This document shows positions 50,428 through 58,767 of a stretch of DNA of 64,000 nucleotides, one piece after another. The stretch is from contig JBFMEX010000026.1 in NCBI GenBank assembly GCA_040752215.1, positions 112,383 to 176,382 of the forward strand, given 5' to 3'. Made by a program: the position numbers and the translations under genes. The notes under the pieces are model-generated. The model saw only the letters and a list, made by a program, of their open reading frames with translations. It was not told the DNA's origin and searched no databases. Origin of the DNA: JBFMEX01 sp040752215. GTDB taxonomy: Bacteria; Pseudomonadota; Alphaproteobacteria; Rhizobiales; Hyphomicrobiaceae. Every line of letters begins with the position of its first letter. Position 1 is the first letter of the stretch.

Positions 50428-51279
50428 ATGAGGCGGGCATTTGCGACGCTCGCGGCTGGGTGGGCGGCACTTGCAGGGACGGGTGCGGCGCCGCGCGCCG
50501 ACGCGGCCGAGGTCACGGGGCTCGCTCCGCACCGCGCCGTCTACGACATCACCCTCTCGCGTTCGGCGCCGGGCTCCGGCGTCGCCGATCTCAATGGGCG
50601 GATGGTCTACGAACTGGCCGGCAGCACCTGCGAGGGCTTCACCCAGAACATGCGCTTCGTGACCCGGCTGACCAACCGCGAGGGCGAGGCGCAGGTGAGC
50701 GATCTCAGGACCTCGAGCTGGGAGGATGCCGCCGGCAAGCGTTTGCGCTTCAACTCGAGCCAGTATCGCGACGAGCGGCTGGAGGACGCGACCCAGGGCG
50801 ACGCCGGCCGTGCGCCGGGCTCGGCAACCGTGCGCGTCGAGCTGACCAAGCCCGAGAAGAAGAAGATCGACTTGGCGAGTGGGGTCTATTTCCCGGTCCA
50901 GCACACCACGGCGCTGCTGGCTTCCGCGCGCGATGGCCGCAACGTATTCCTCGCCGATCTCTATGACGGCTCGGAGAAGGGCGACAAGGTCTACCAGACC
51001 AGCGCCTTCATCGGCCAGCGCGCTCCGGCGGGCAAGGTGGCGGTCGGCAAGGAGGCCGATGCGGCCGGCGTGCTCGATGCACTGCCGTCATGGCCGATCG
51101 CGATCAGCTACTACGAGCCCGGGGCCGAGAAGGCGGACGCGCTGCCGGCCTACGAGCTGTCGTTCCGCCTGTTCGACAACGGCGTCTCCTCGCGGCTGTT
51201 CATCGACTACGGCGACTTCGCGATCATTGGCGAGCTCAAGGAGCTGAAGCTGCTCGAGGTGAACGAGTGCAAGCACTGA
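50428..51279 (+). CDS. eipB: Cell envelope integrity protein, EipB (DUF1849) family
   Basis: A 283-residue periplasmic protein with a signal peptide (cleavage near ADA-A, residue 26). EipB of Brucella is a beta-spiral protein with a conserved disulfide that links the ends of the fold. Here the matching cysteines are C68 (GSTCEGF) and C281 (EVNECKH). GLAPHRAVYDITLSRS near residue 31 and LPAYELSFRLFDNGVSSRLFIDYGDF near the end are typical. EipB is needed for envelope integrity and interacts with TPR-containing proteins. The frame opens at 50341, but the signal peptide and GGAGGGTGGGC before 50428 favour this start. Confidence 0.9.
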   Translation: MRRAFATLAAGWAALAGTGAAPRADAAEVTGLAPHRAVYDITLSRSAPGSGVADLNGRMVYELAGSTCEGFTQNMRFVTRLTNREGEAQVSDLRTSSWEDAAGKRLRFNSSQYRDERLEDATQGDAGRAPGSATVRVELTKPEKKKIDLASGVYFPVQHTTALLASARDGRNVFLADLYDGSEKGDKVYQTSAFIGQRAPAGKVAVGKEADAAGVLDALPSWPIAISYYEPGAEKADALPAYELSFRLFDNGVSSRLFIDYGDFAIIGELKELKLLEVNECKH

Positions 51280-51362
51280 GCCCTGCGCAGCAGGCCGATC
51301 CGGGCGCCAGCGCCAACCGCTCCACTGGCCGGTAACCCCTCTTTAACCAACTGCATCATGCG

Positions 51363-51406
51363 CCGCGCCTTCCCGGCGCGGGGTCGACCCCGCCTGTCCC
51401 GGCGGG
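51363..51406 (+). promoter_or_regulatory. Cluster of mutually exclusive hairpins upstream of cold-shock-like gene
   Basis: Three inverted repeats overlap. One is CCGCGCC with GGCGCGG (51363-51369 and 51375-51381). The palindrome GGGGTCGACCCC is at 51380-51391. The third is CCCGCC with GGCGGG (51389-51394 and 51401-51406). The central palindrome shares bases with both outer stems, so either the outer pair or the central stem can form. It may equally be the end of the eipB transcript, though no T-run follows. Confidence 0.4.
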
Positions 51407-51488
51407 AACAGCGCTGCGCGGCGCTTTCCGCGATCCTCTCCTTATGAAGCCCGGCCGGCGCCGGGCCGGAGAGACCGAGGAGAGCCAA

Positions 51489-51710
51489 ATGCAGGGCCAG
51501 ATCACCAAGTTCGATGCGACGCTCGGCTACGGCGTCATCACCGCCGAGGACGGCGCGAAGTTCCGCTTCGCCAAGGCCGACGTGAAGAACCTCAACGGCA
51601 AGCTCATCGGCCACGAGGTCGATTTCCTGCTGCAAACGCGGGCGGCCAAGGAAATCATCCTGCTGACCGGCACGCCGTTCACGGTGTTCGCCGGCGAGAG
51701 CCACGGCTGA
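51489..51710 (+). CDS. Small cold-shock-domain-like protein
   Basis: A 73-residue protein. GQITKFDATLGYGVITAEDGAKF followed by FAKADVKNLNGKLIGHEVDF matches the cold-shock OB-fold layout (K-x-F-x-x-x-x-GYGVI-x-x-x-DG), but the RNA-binding motifs are partly changed, so it is a CSD relative, not a standard CspA. AGGAGAG precedes the ATG. It is followed 32 bases later by a second small gene. A nucleic-acid chaperone role is inferred. Confidence 0.65.
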   Translation: MQGQITKFDATLGYGVITAEDGAKFRFAKADVKNLNGKLIGHEVDFLLQTRAAKEIILLTGTPFTVFAGESHG

Positions 51711-51742
51711 GCCCCAAGACCCGAGCCCGAGGAGCCGAGGCC

Positions 51743-52174
51743 ATGACCGCTAGAATCGACGTCACCGACATTCCCGCCGTGTCCGAGCGTCAGCTGATGA
51801 TCCCGCTCGATATGCTCATTGCGCGCGGCCGCGGGCTCGCCCTGCTCGATGGGCTCGACGAGACGACACTCGCCGAGATCGAGGATCACGTGTGGCGCAA
51901 CCTGGACGTTGGCCGGCAGGAGAAGCTCGCAGTGGTCCTGAGATTCCGCGCCCTCGTCGAGGTATTTGGCGCCCGGCGGCTGAAGGCGCTGTTCCTGGAG
52001 ACCGGGTTCGCACTGCTCGCTCCCGCGATCGCTACGGCCGCCGGCCTGAGACTCAACGCGCGGCGCGGCTTCAGCCCGCAAACCTACCTCGTGACGCTCA
52101 AAGCCGTGCTCGCCGAGGGACATTCGCGACGCGTGCCGTCGGCCTTCTTCGGCGAGCAGCGCCGCGCGGCCTGA
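51743..52174 (+). CDS. Hypothetical protein
   Basis: A 143-residue mostly helical protein: LDMLIARGRGLALLDGLDE, a middle AVVLRFRALVEVFGARRLKALFLE, and a basic end (FFGEQRRAA). I recognise no domain. A GAGGAGCCGAGG site lies before the ATG, and it is in line with the cold-shock-like gene 32 bases upstream, so the two are probably co-transcribed. Confidence 0.55.
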   Translation: MTARIDVTDIPAVSERQLMIPLDMLIARGRGLALLDGLDETTLAEIEDHVWRNLDVGRQEKLAVVLRFRALVEVFGARRLKALFLETGFALLAPAIATAAGLRLNARRGFSPQTYLVTLKAVLAEGHSRRVPSAFFGEQRRAA

Positions 52175-52286
52175 GCAAGCCGAGCCTCCCCTCGTCGCAA
52201 CGTATTCACCCGAGTGCGACTTGTCGCGTGCATGGCGAAGCCTTACCTGCCAAGCTCATGGTGGAGCGCAGGCAAGAGGCGCGGCG

Positions 52287-53375
52287 ATGGGCGGATCGGT
52301 CAAGCTATTCGAGGTGGCGGGCACGTCGGTGCGCATTCACCCGACGTTCTTCCTGCTGCTCGCCTGGATCGCCGCCATCCACTGGATGAAGGGCGGGCCG
52401 CAGGAGGCTGTGGCCGGCGTCGTATTCATCGCCATCCTCTTCCTCTGCGTCGTCCTGCACGAGTTCGGCCATATCTTCATGGCGCGCCGCTTCGGCATCA
52501 AGACGCCGGACGTGACGCTGCTGCCGATCGGCGGCGTGGCTGCGCTGGAGCGCATGCCGGAGAAGCCGGGCGAGGAGATCGCGGTCGCGCTCGCCGGCCC
52601 GGCGGTCAACCTCGTCATCGCCGCGCTGCTGATTGCGATTGCCGGGCTACCGACCGACGCCGAGGCGCTGGTCCGGGCGGCCGAGGGCGAGGCGAGCCTC
52701 GTGCAGCGCGTCGCGGTCGCCAACATCGCGCTGTTCGCCTTCAACCTGATCCCGGCGTTCCCGATGGACGGCGGGCGCGTGCTGCGGGCGCTGCTGGCGA
52801 TCCCGATGGGCTTCACGCGGGCGACGCGCGCGGCAGCCGTCGTCGGACAGGGGCTGGCGATCGTGCTCGGATTCCTCGGCCTGTTCGGCAATCCGTTCCT
52901 GATCCTGATCGCGGTATTCATCTTCTTCGCCGCCAGCGGCGAGGCGGGCTACGTGCTGGCCCGCGATCTGACGCGGGGTTATCTCGCCGCGCACGCGATG
53001 ATCACCCGTTTCGAGGCGTTGTCGCCACTCGACACCATCGACGACGCGGCCGACCTGCTGCTGCGCACGACCCAGCAGGAGCTGCCCGTCGTCGACGGCG
53101 GCGGGCGGCTGCGCGGCGTGCTGATCCGCGCCGACATCGTGCGTGCGTTGCGCGAGCAGGGTGGAGCGACGCCGGTGGTGGAGGTCATGACCCGCGATAT
53201 CGTCGAGGTGCGGGAGACGGCGCCGCTCGATGGCGTGATGGCCGAGATTGCCAAGCAGCGCAGCGGCATCGTCGGTGTGGTCGACGGTGCCGGCCGGCTG
53301 ACCGGCTATGTCTCGTCGGAGAACCTCTACGAGCTGATGAGCATCCGCGAGGCGCGGGCGCTACAGGGGCGGTGA
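52287..53375 (+). CDS. Site-2 protease family zinc metalloprotease with CBS domains
   Basis: A 362-residue intramembrane protease. The HEFGH zinc motif (H58-E59-F60-G61-H62) lies in a membrane helix, and the third ligand is D161 in NLIPAFPMDGGRVLRAL. The rest of the N-terminal half is hydrophobic, with about five to six helices. The C-terminal part (about 235-355) has two CBS repeats: FEALSPLDTIDDAADLLL... and MTRDIVEVRETAPLDGVMAEI. This is the Rip3/M50 family with regulatory CBS domains. Substrates are unknown; such proteases cut membrane-bound regulators. The ATG at 52287 is better placed than 52221. Confidence 0.92.
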   Translation: MGGSVKLFEVAGTSVRIHPTFFLLLAWIAAIHWMKGGPQEAVAGVVFIAILFLCVVLHEFGHIFMARRFGIKTPDVTLLPIGGVAALERMPEKPGEEIAVALAGPAVNLVIAALLIAIAGLPTDAEALVRAAEGEASLVQRVAVANIALFAFNLIPAFPMDGGRVLRALLAIPMGFTRATRAAAVVGQGLAIVLGFLGLFGNPFLILIAVFIFFAASGEAGYVLARDLTRGYLAAHAMITRFEALSPLDTIDDAADLLLRTTQQELPVVDGGGRLRGVLIRADIVRALREQGGATPVVEVMTRDIVEVRETAPLDGVMAEIAKQRSGIVGVVDGAGRLTGYVSSENLYELMSIREARALQGR

Positions 53376-53433
53376 GACTGGCTTGCCGGCCCGGCAGCCG
53401 GGAACTGGAGCGGCAGTCGACGTACGCGAATGA

Positions 53434-53463
53434 GAAGCCCCGGCGAGGGGGCGCCGGGGCTTC
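53434..53463. terminator. Hairpin between convergent genes
   Basis: A perfect 12-base-pair stem, GAAGCCCCGGCG with CGCCGGGGCTTC, has a six-base loop (AGGGGG). It lies between the convergent site-2 protease gene and a small secreted-protein gene, so it can terminate both, although neither side has a clear T-run (CTCATT on the minus strand). Confidence 0.55.
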
Positions 53464-53509
53464 GGGAGCGGCGGCCGGGGGAGGCCGCCTCGGGGGACGT
53501 TGCGGGGGC

Positions 53510-53785
53510 TTACGAGCAGAACTGGCGCAGCGTCCAGCCCTTGATCGTGCACTTCTCGCCACCGGCGCCGTCGGAAACGCAAACCCGGTTCGGCAGGCGG
53601 TGGTAGCTACAGTAGTAGCCGCCGGTGGTGCGGCCCTGGAAGCCGTGCATCGGCTGGTTGAACTGGTAGTCCTGCGAGATGAACATCCGGCCGCCGCGGG
53701 CCTCGGCCGGGCCGGCGGGCAGCAGGGTGGCGGAAACGGCGGCAACCGCGGCGGCGGCGAGTGCGATGTCGAAGAGCTTGGTCAT
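53510..53785 (-). CDS. Small secreted four-cysteine protein
   Basis: A 91-residue protein with a signal peptide (MTKLFDIALAAAAVAAVSAT, cleavage after AEA-R near residue 30). The mature part is aromatic and has four cysteines (YYCSYHR, NRVCVS, EKCTI, RQFCS). GGAGGACACC precedes the ATG. An upstream ATG at 53839 would put a non-hydrophobic extension in front. The family is not recognised. It may be the last gene after the Liv operon, but a repeat-rich gap separates them. Confidence 0.6.
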   Translation of the reverse strand: MTKLFDIALAAAAVAAVSATLLPAGPAEARGGRMFISQDYQFNQPMHGFQGRTTGGYYCSYHRLPNRVCVSDGAGGEKCTIKGWTLRQFCS

Positions 53786-53919
53786 GGTGTCCTCCATCTG
53801 GGTCAGGGGTCGCTTCCCCGTGTCTGATGGAGCAAACATAGCCGGGCGGCCGAGCGGCGCTGTTTCAGGCGGAACAGGGGTGGTGAACCGTGAGTGGTGA
53901 GTGCCGAGTGTCGGAAAAT

Positions 53920-53996
53920 CACGACTTCACGAGAACCGTGGATCGTGAATGTAGGAGTATTGCGACTTCACGATCTCACGACCTCACAACTTCACC
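53920..53996. repeat. Short TCACGA-type repeat cluster
   Basis: The 11-mer CGACTTCACGA is repeated at 53922-53932 and 53963-53973, 41 bases apart, with further variants CTCACGACCTCAC and CAACTTCACC to 53996. TTCACGA (53926-53932) pairs with TCGTGAA (53943-53949) as a hairpin. The cluster follows the end of the Liv operon on the minus strand. Confidence 0.55.
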
Positions 53997-53999
53997 AGC

Positions 54000-54941
54000 T
54001 CAATGTCCCGGCTGATCCTTGCCGCGACCGTTCCACAGCGCGGTGATCTCACCGACGATCCCGCGGCGGAACAGGAGCACGGTGACGACGAAGATGAGCC
54101 CCTGGATCACCAGCACCCACTCGCCGAAGCCCTTCAAGTAGTTCTGCATGGTGATGATGACCGCGGCGCCGACGGCCGGCCCGAGCACGGTGCCGAGGCC
54201 GCCGACGAGCGTCATCAGCACCACCTCGCCCGACATCTGCCACTGCACGTCGGTCAGCGAGGCGAGCTGGAACACGATCGCCTTGGTCGAGCCGGCGAGC
54301 CCGGAGATCGCCGCCGAGATGACGAACGCGAGCAGCTTGTACTGGTCGACGCGGTAGCCGAGCGAGACGGCGCGCGGCTCGTTCTCGCGGATCGCCTTCA
54401 GCACCTGTCCGAACGGGGAATGGATGGTGCGATAGATGACGAGGAAGCCGATAGTGAAGATCGCCAGCACGACGTAATAGAGCGAGAGGTCGTTGGAAAT
54501 GTCGAGCACGCCGAGCAGCGGCCGGCGCGGCACGCCCTGTATGCCGTCCTCGCCCTTGGTGAACGGCGCCTGCACGCAGAAGAAGAACACCATCTGGGCG
54601 AGGGCCAGCGTCACCATCGCAAAATAGATGCCCTGCCGGCGGATGGCGATCGCGCCGGTGACGAGCCCGAGGAGGCCAGCGACGAGCGTGCCGACGAGGA
54701 TGCCGAGCTCGGGCGTCCAGCCCCATTCCTTGACCGTGTGCGCGGTGATGTAGGCGGAGAAGCCGAAGAACATCGCGTGGCCGAAGGAAAGCAGGCCGAC
54801 ATAGCCGATCAGCAGGTTGAAGGCGGTCGCGAACAGCGCGAAGCAGAGCACCTTCATCAGGAACACGGGGTAGACGATTGCTGGCGCCACCGCCAGGAGC
54901 GCGAGCAGCAGCAGATGCACGAGGCGTTCGTCGAGCTTCAT
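54000..54941 (-). CDS. livM: Branched-chain amino acid-type ABC permease LivM
   Basis: A 313-residue permease of the LivM family. CFALFATAFNLLIGYVGLLSFGHAMFFG near residue 32 is the conserved N-terminal signature, and REN-EPRAVSLGYRVDQYKLLAF near residue 200 is the coupling EAA-type loop. About eight to ten membrane helices are visible. It overlaps nothing and follows livH by 11 bases. With LivH, LivG, LivF and the binding protein it forms a complete importer of the hydrophobic/branched-chain amino-acid class (HAAT). Confidence 0.9.
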   Translation of the reverse strand: MKLDERLVHLLLLALLAVAPAIVYPVFLMKVLCFALFATAFNLLIGYVGLLSFGHAMFFGFSAYITAHTVKEWGWTPELGILVGTLVAGLLGLVTGAIAIRRQGIYFAMVTLALAQMVFFFCVQAPFTKGEDGIQGVPRRPLLGVLDISNDLSLYYVVLAIFTIGFLVIYRTIHSPFGQVLKAIRENEPRAVSLGYRVDQYKLLAFVISAAISGLAGSTKAIVFQLASLTDVQWQMSGEVVLMTLVGGLGTVLGPAVGAAVIITMQNYLKGFGEWVLVIQGLIFVVTVLLFRRGIVGEITALWNGRGKDQPGH

Positions 54942-54952
54942 GGCGCCGGTCC

Positions 54953-55834
54953 TCACTTGGGCGTACCGAACAGGCCTTGCGGCCGGATCATCAGCACGAT
55001 CGCCATGATGACGAAGATGACGGTGTTCGAAGCCTCGGGATAGAACACCTTGGTCAGGCCCTCTATCACGCCGAGGCCGAAGCCAGTGACGATCGAGCCC
55101 ATGATCGAGCCCATGCCGCCGATGACGACGACCGCGAACACGACGATGATCAGGCTCGAGCCCATCAGCGGATTGACCGAGTAGATCGGCGCCGCCAGCA
55201 CGCCGGCGAGCGCAGCCAGCGCCACGCCGAAGCCGTAGGTGAGCGTGATCATGCGCGGCACGTTGATGCCGAACGCCTGCACCAGATCGGGCCGCTCGGT
55301 GGCGGCGCGCAGATACGAGCCGAGCTTGGTCTTCTCGATCATGAACCAGGTGGCGAGGCAGACGACGAGCGAGAACACGACGATGAAGCCGCGGTACCAG
55401 GGCAGGAACATGAAGCCGAGATTGGTGCCGCCGGGGATCGGGTTCTGATAGGGCAGGCCCGAGATACCGAACTGGCGGCGGAACAGCCCCTCGATGATCA
55501 GCGCAAGGCCGAATGTCAGCAGCAGGCCGTAGAGGTGATCGAGCTTGTAGAGGCGCGACAGCAGCAGCCGCTCGATGACGATTCCTGTGGCACCGACGAC
55601 GAGCGGCACGATGAAGAGCGCGCCCCAGAACGGGATCCCGAGGTACTGCAGCAGCATCCAGGCGACGAACGCGCCCATCATGTACTGCGCCCCGTGGGCG
55701 AAGTTGATGACGTTGAGCATGCCGAAGATGACGGCGAGTCCGAGGCTCAGCAGCGCGTAAAAGGCGCCGTTGATGAGGCCAAGCAGCAACTGGCCGAACA
55801 GCGCCTGCGGCGGCACGCCCAACAGCTCGAACAT
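54953..55834 (-). CDS. livH: Branched-chain amino acid-type ABC permease LivH
   Basis: A 293-residue LivH-family permease. Landmarks are LFGQLLLGLINGAFYALLSLGLAVIFG, INFAHGAQYMMGAFVA, and LRAATERPDLVQAFGINV, the LivH coupling loop, followed by VVVIGGMGSIMGSIVTGFGLGV. An upstream in-frame start at 55876 is less likely than MFELLGVPPQ. It lies between the binding-protein gene and livM in the operon. Confidence 0.92.
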   Translation of the reverse strand: MFELLGVPPQALFGQLLLGLINGAFYALLSLGLAVIFGMLNVINFAHGAQYMMGAFVAWMLLQYLGIPFWGALFIVPLVVGATGIVIERLLLSRLYKLDHLYGLLLTFGLALIIEGLFRRQFGISGLPYQNPIPGGTNLGFMFLPWYRGFIVVFSLVVCLATWFMIEKTKLGSYLRAATERPDLVQAFGINVPRMITLTYGFGVALAALAGVLAAPIYSVNPLMGSSLIIVVFAVVVIGGMGSIMGSIVTGFGLGVIEGLTKVFYPEASNTVIFVIMAIVLMIRPQGLFGTPK

Positions 55835-55895
55835 GGGGGTGAGGCTCCGTCCAGCGAGGTACGGCCGGGGCGGCACGTGCCCCGGCCGACGGCAT

Positions 55896-57110
55896 CTACT
55901 TCTTGACCAGCGGGCACTCGCTCTGCTCGAGCGGGCGGAACGCCTCGGCGGCGGGAATCGTGGCGCGGAGCTTGTAATAGTCCCACGGCGCCTTGCTCTC
56001 CTCCGGCTTCTTGACCTCGAAGAGGTACATGTCGTGGATCTTGCGGCCGTCGGCGCGCACGGTGCCCTTGCCGAACAGCTTGTCGTCGGTCGGCAGCTCC
56101 TTCATCTTGGCCACCACCGCGGCGCCGTCGGCGTCGTTGCCGAGCGCCTTGACCGCCTTCAGGTAGTGCAGCACGGAGGAGTAGACGCCGGCGTGCACCA
56201 TGGTCGGATGCTTGCCGCCCATGGCCGCCGCGAACTCCTTTGCGAAGGCGCGATTATTGTCGTTGGCGTCCCAATACCAAGCCTCGGTGAAGATCAGGCC
56301 CTGCGCCGTCTTGAGACCGAGCGCGTGCACGTCGGTGATGAATACGAGCAGGCCGGCGAGGTTCTGCCCGCCCTGGACGATGCCGAACTCGGACGCCTGC
56401 TTGATCGCGTTGGTGGTGTCGGCGCCGGCATTGGCGAGACCGATGATCTGCGCCTTGGAGCCCTGCGCCTGCAGCAGGAACGAGGAGAAGTCCTGCGCCG
56501 GGAACGGGTGGCGCACGGCACCGAGCACCTTGCCGCCATTCTTCTCCACCACTGCCATCGTGTCGCGCTCGAGCGCGTGGCCGAACGCGTAGTCGGCGGT
56601 CAGGAAGTACCAGCTCTTGCCGCCGGTCTTGACGATCGCGTTGCCGGTGCCGTTGGCCAGCGCCCAGGTGTCGTAGGTCCAGTGGATGGTGTTCGGCGTG
56701 CAGGCCTTGCTGGAGAGGTCGGAGGATGCGGCGCCGGAGACCAGCGCGACCTTGTTCTTCTCCTTGGCGATCTGGTTGACAGCGAGGGCCGTCGCCGAGG
56801 TGACGAGGTCGGCGATCACGTCGACCTTGTCGACGTCGTACCATTGGCGGGCAGTATTGGAGGAGATGTCGGCCTTGTTCTGGTGGTCGGCGGAGATGAC
56901 CTCGACCTTGAGCCCGGGATTGTCCTTGAGGAAGTCGGCAACCGCCTTCTCGGCAGCCCACACCGAGCCCTTGCCGGAGAGATCGGAGTAGGTACCCGAC
57001 ATGTCGGACAGAACGCCGATTCTGACCACGCCGTCGGTCATGTCGGCACTGGCGGCGGTCGCCGTCATGGCCAGCAGGGCGGTTCCGATCGAAAGTCGCT
57101 TCACGCGCAT
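55896..57110 (-). CDS. ABC transporter substrate-binding protein, HAAT (LivJ/K-like) family
   Basis: A 404-residue periplasmic type I binding protein with a signal peptide (cleavage after ASA-D near residue 22). VRIGVLSDMSGTYSDLSGKGSV near residue 28 starts the leucine-binding-type fold, KVEVISADHQNKADI follows, and the middle has TLWTYDT-like and FLTADYAFGHALERD segments. The ligand is unknown; this subgroup often binds aromatic or short organic acids in alphaproteobacteria. It sits between the ATPase genes and the permeases in the same transcript. Confidence 0.9.
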   Translation of the reverse strand: MRVKRLSIGTALLAMTATAASADMTDGVVRIGVLSDMSGTYSDLSGKGSVWAAEKAVADFLKDNPGLKVEVISADHQNKADISSNTARQWYDVDKVDVIADLVTSATALAVNQIAKEKNKVALVSGAASSDLSSKACTPNTIHWTYDTWALANGTGNAIVKTGGKSWYFLTADYAFGHALERDTMAVVEKNGGKVLGAVRHPFPAQDFSSFLLQAQGSKAQIIGLANAGADTTNAIKQASEFGIVQGGQNLAGLLVFITDVHALGLKTAQGLIFTEAWYWDANDNNRAFAKEFAAAMGGKHPTMVHAGVYSSVLHYLKAVKALGNDADGAAVVAKMKELPTDDKLFGKGTVRADGRKIHDMYLFEVKKPEESKAPWDYYKLRATIPAAEAFRPLEQSECPLVKK

Positions 57111-57137
57111 TGATGAGCTCCTTTGCTCTTTGACGAA

Positions 57138-57851
57138 CTAGACGCCGAGATAGCCCTCGAGCTTGCTCTTGTTGGCCGCGAGCTGGTCATTCTCGATCAT
57201 GTCGACGACGGTGCCATGCTCGACGACGTAATGGCGGTCGGCCACGGTCGCGGCGAAATGGAAGTTCTGCTCGACTAGCAGCACGGTGAAGCCGCGAAGC
57301 CGGAGCTCGCGCACGATCTCGCCGATCTGCTGCACGATCACCGGCGCGAGGCCCTCGGTCGGCTCGTCGAGCAGGAGCAGGTCGGCGCCGGTGCGCAGGA
57401 TGCGGGCGATGGCGAGCATCTGCTGCTCGCCGCCGGAAAGCTTGGTGCCCTGGCTGGCGCCGCGCTCCTTGAGGCGGGGAAAGAGCTCGTAGATCTCGTC
57501 GAGGCCGAGACCGCCCGTCTTGACGACCGGCGGCAGCAGCAGGTTCTCGGTGACGTTCAGGCTGGCGAAGATGCCGCGCTCCTCGGGACAGTAGGCGAGG
57601 CCCAGCCGCGCGATGCGGTTGGAGGGAAGCGCGATCGTCTCGGTCTCGCGATAGCGGATCGAGCCCTGGCGCTTGGCGATCAGCCCCATGATCGCGCGCA
57701 TGGTCGTCGTCTTGCCGGCACCGTTGCGTCCGAGCAGCGTCACGACCTCGCCCTTCGGCACGGTGAAGGCCATGCCGTGCAGGATGTGGCTCTCGCCGTA
57801 GTGGGCGTGGAGCTGGTCGACGGCGAGGATCGTCTCGGACGCGCTAGCCAT
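57138..57851 (-). CDS. livF: Branched-chain amino acid-type ABC ATPase LivF
   Basis: A 237-residue ABC ATPase. Walker A GRNGAGKTT, LFPRLKERGASQGTKLSGGEQQMLAIARIL as the signature region and LLLDEPTEGLAPVIV as Walker B/D-loop define the LivF subgroup. Its start overlaps the end of livG by eight bases. It powers the permease pair downstream. Confidence 0.94.
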   Translation of the reverse strand: MASASETILAVDQLHAHYGESHILHGMAFTVPKGEVVTLLGRNGAGKTTTMRAIMGLIAKRQGSIRYRETETIALPSNRIARLGLAYCPEERGIFASLNVTENLLLPPVVKTGGLGLDEIYELFPRLKERGASQGTKLSGGEQQMLAIARILRTGADLLLLDEPTEGLAPVIVQQIGEIVRELRLRGFTVLLVEQNFHFAATVADRHYVVEHGTVVDMIENDQLAANKSKLEGYLGV

Positions 57852-58626
57852 GGGCGGCGGCTCCCGCGCCGCGGCCAGCGCCGCCAGTGCCCATGTAGGC
57901 CTCGACCACCTGCGGGTTCCTCGACACCTCGGCGTAGGTGCCTTCGGCGAGGATCTCGCCTCGGGCGAGCACGGTGATGAAGTCGGAAAGGTCGGCGACG
58001 ACGTTGAGGTTGTGCTCGACCATCAGCACGGTGCGGTTCTCGGCCACCTTGCGGATCAGAGCCGAGACGCGGGCGATGTCCTCGCGCCCCATGCCGGCCA
58101 TCGGCTCGTCGAGCAGCAGCATCTCAGGTTCCAGCGCCAGCGTGGTGGCGATCTCGAGCACGCGCTTGCGGCCGTAGGGCAGCTCGCCGGCGGTCAACTC
58201 GGCGTACCCGGTGAGCCCGACCGCGGCGAGGTAGCCGGCGGCACGCTCGTTGAGGATGTCGAGCGAGCGCTCTGAGCGCCAGAAATGCAGCGAGGTGCCG
58301 AGCTGGCGCTGCAACGCAATGCGCACGTTCTCGAGCAGCGTGAGATGTGGGAACGTCGCCGAGATCTGGAAGCTGCGCACGAGGCCGAGGCGGGCGACGT
58401 CGGCGGGCTTCAGCCGCGTGATGTCGCGGCCGTTGAACGTGATCGTGCCGGCGGTCGGCTGCAGGAACTTGGTGATCAGGTTGAAGCAGGTGGTCTTGCC
58501 GGCACCGTTGGGTCCGATCAAGGCATGGATGGTGCCGCGCCGGACGCTGAGCGCGACGTCGCGAACCGCCGTGAAGCCGCGGAATTCCTTGGTGAGTCCC
58601 CTGGTCTCGATGATTGCGTCGCTCAT
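57844..58626 (-). CDS. livG: Branched-chain amino acid-type ABC ATPase LivG
   Basis: A 260-residue ABC ATPase, with Walker A GPNGAGKTT, LARLGLVRSFQISATFPHLT near residue 80 (LivG-type Q-loop), signature LPYGRKRVLEIATTLA and Walker B LLLDEPMAGMG. The LivG hallmark is the LPYGxxR signature in place of LSGGQ. The chosen start (MSDAIIETRGL) removes a 19-residue poorly coding extension from 58683. It probably heads the Liv transcript. Confidence 0.93.
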   Translation of the reverse strand: MSDAIIETRGLTKEFRGFTAVRDVALSVRRGTIHALIGPNGAGKTTCFNLITKFLQPTAGTITFNGRDITRLKPADVARLGLVRSFQISATFPHLTLLENVRIALQRQLGTSLHFWRSERSLDILNERAAGYLAAVGLTGYAELTAGELPYGRKRVLEIATTLALEPEMLLLDEPMAGMGREDIARVSALIRKVAENRTVLMVEHNLNVVADLSDFITVLARGEILAEGTYAEVSRNPQVVEAYMGTGGAGRGAGAAAHG

Positions 58627-58767
58627 TGAGCGTGACCGCCCATTGCCCTGTCTCGGCGTTTTCTCCCGAGCCAAGCAGCGCATGCGGCAGGATGGGCGTC
58701 AAGGGGGAAAAGGCTAGACCGTTCGGAGCACTGGCGGCACGCAAGGGGGGCGCTTGTCACGCTCGTG

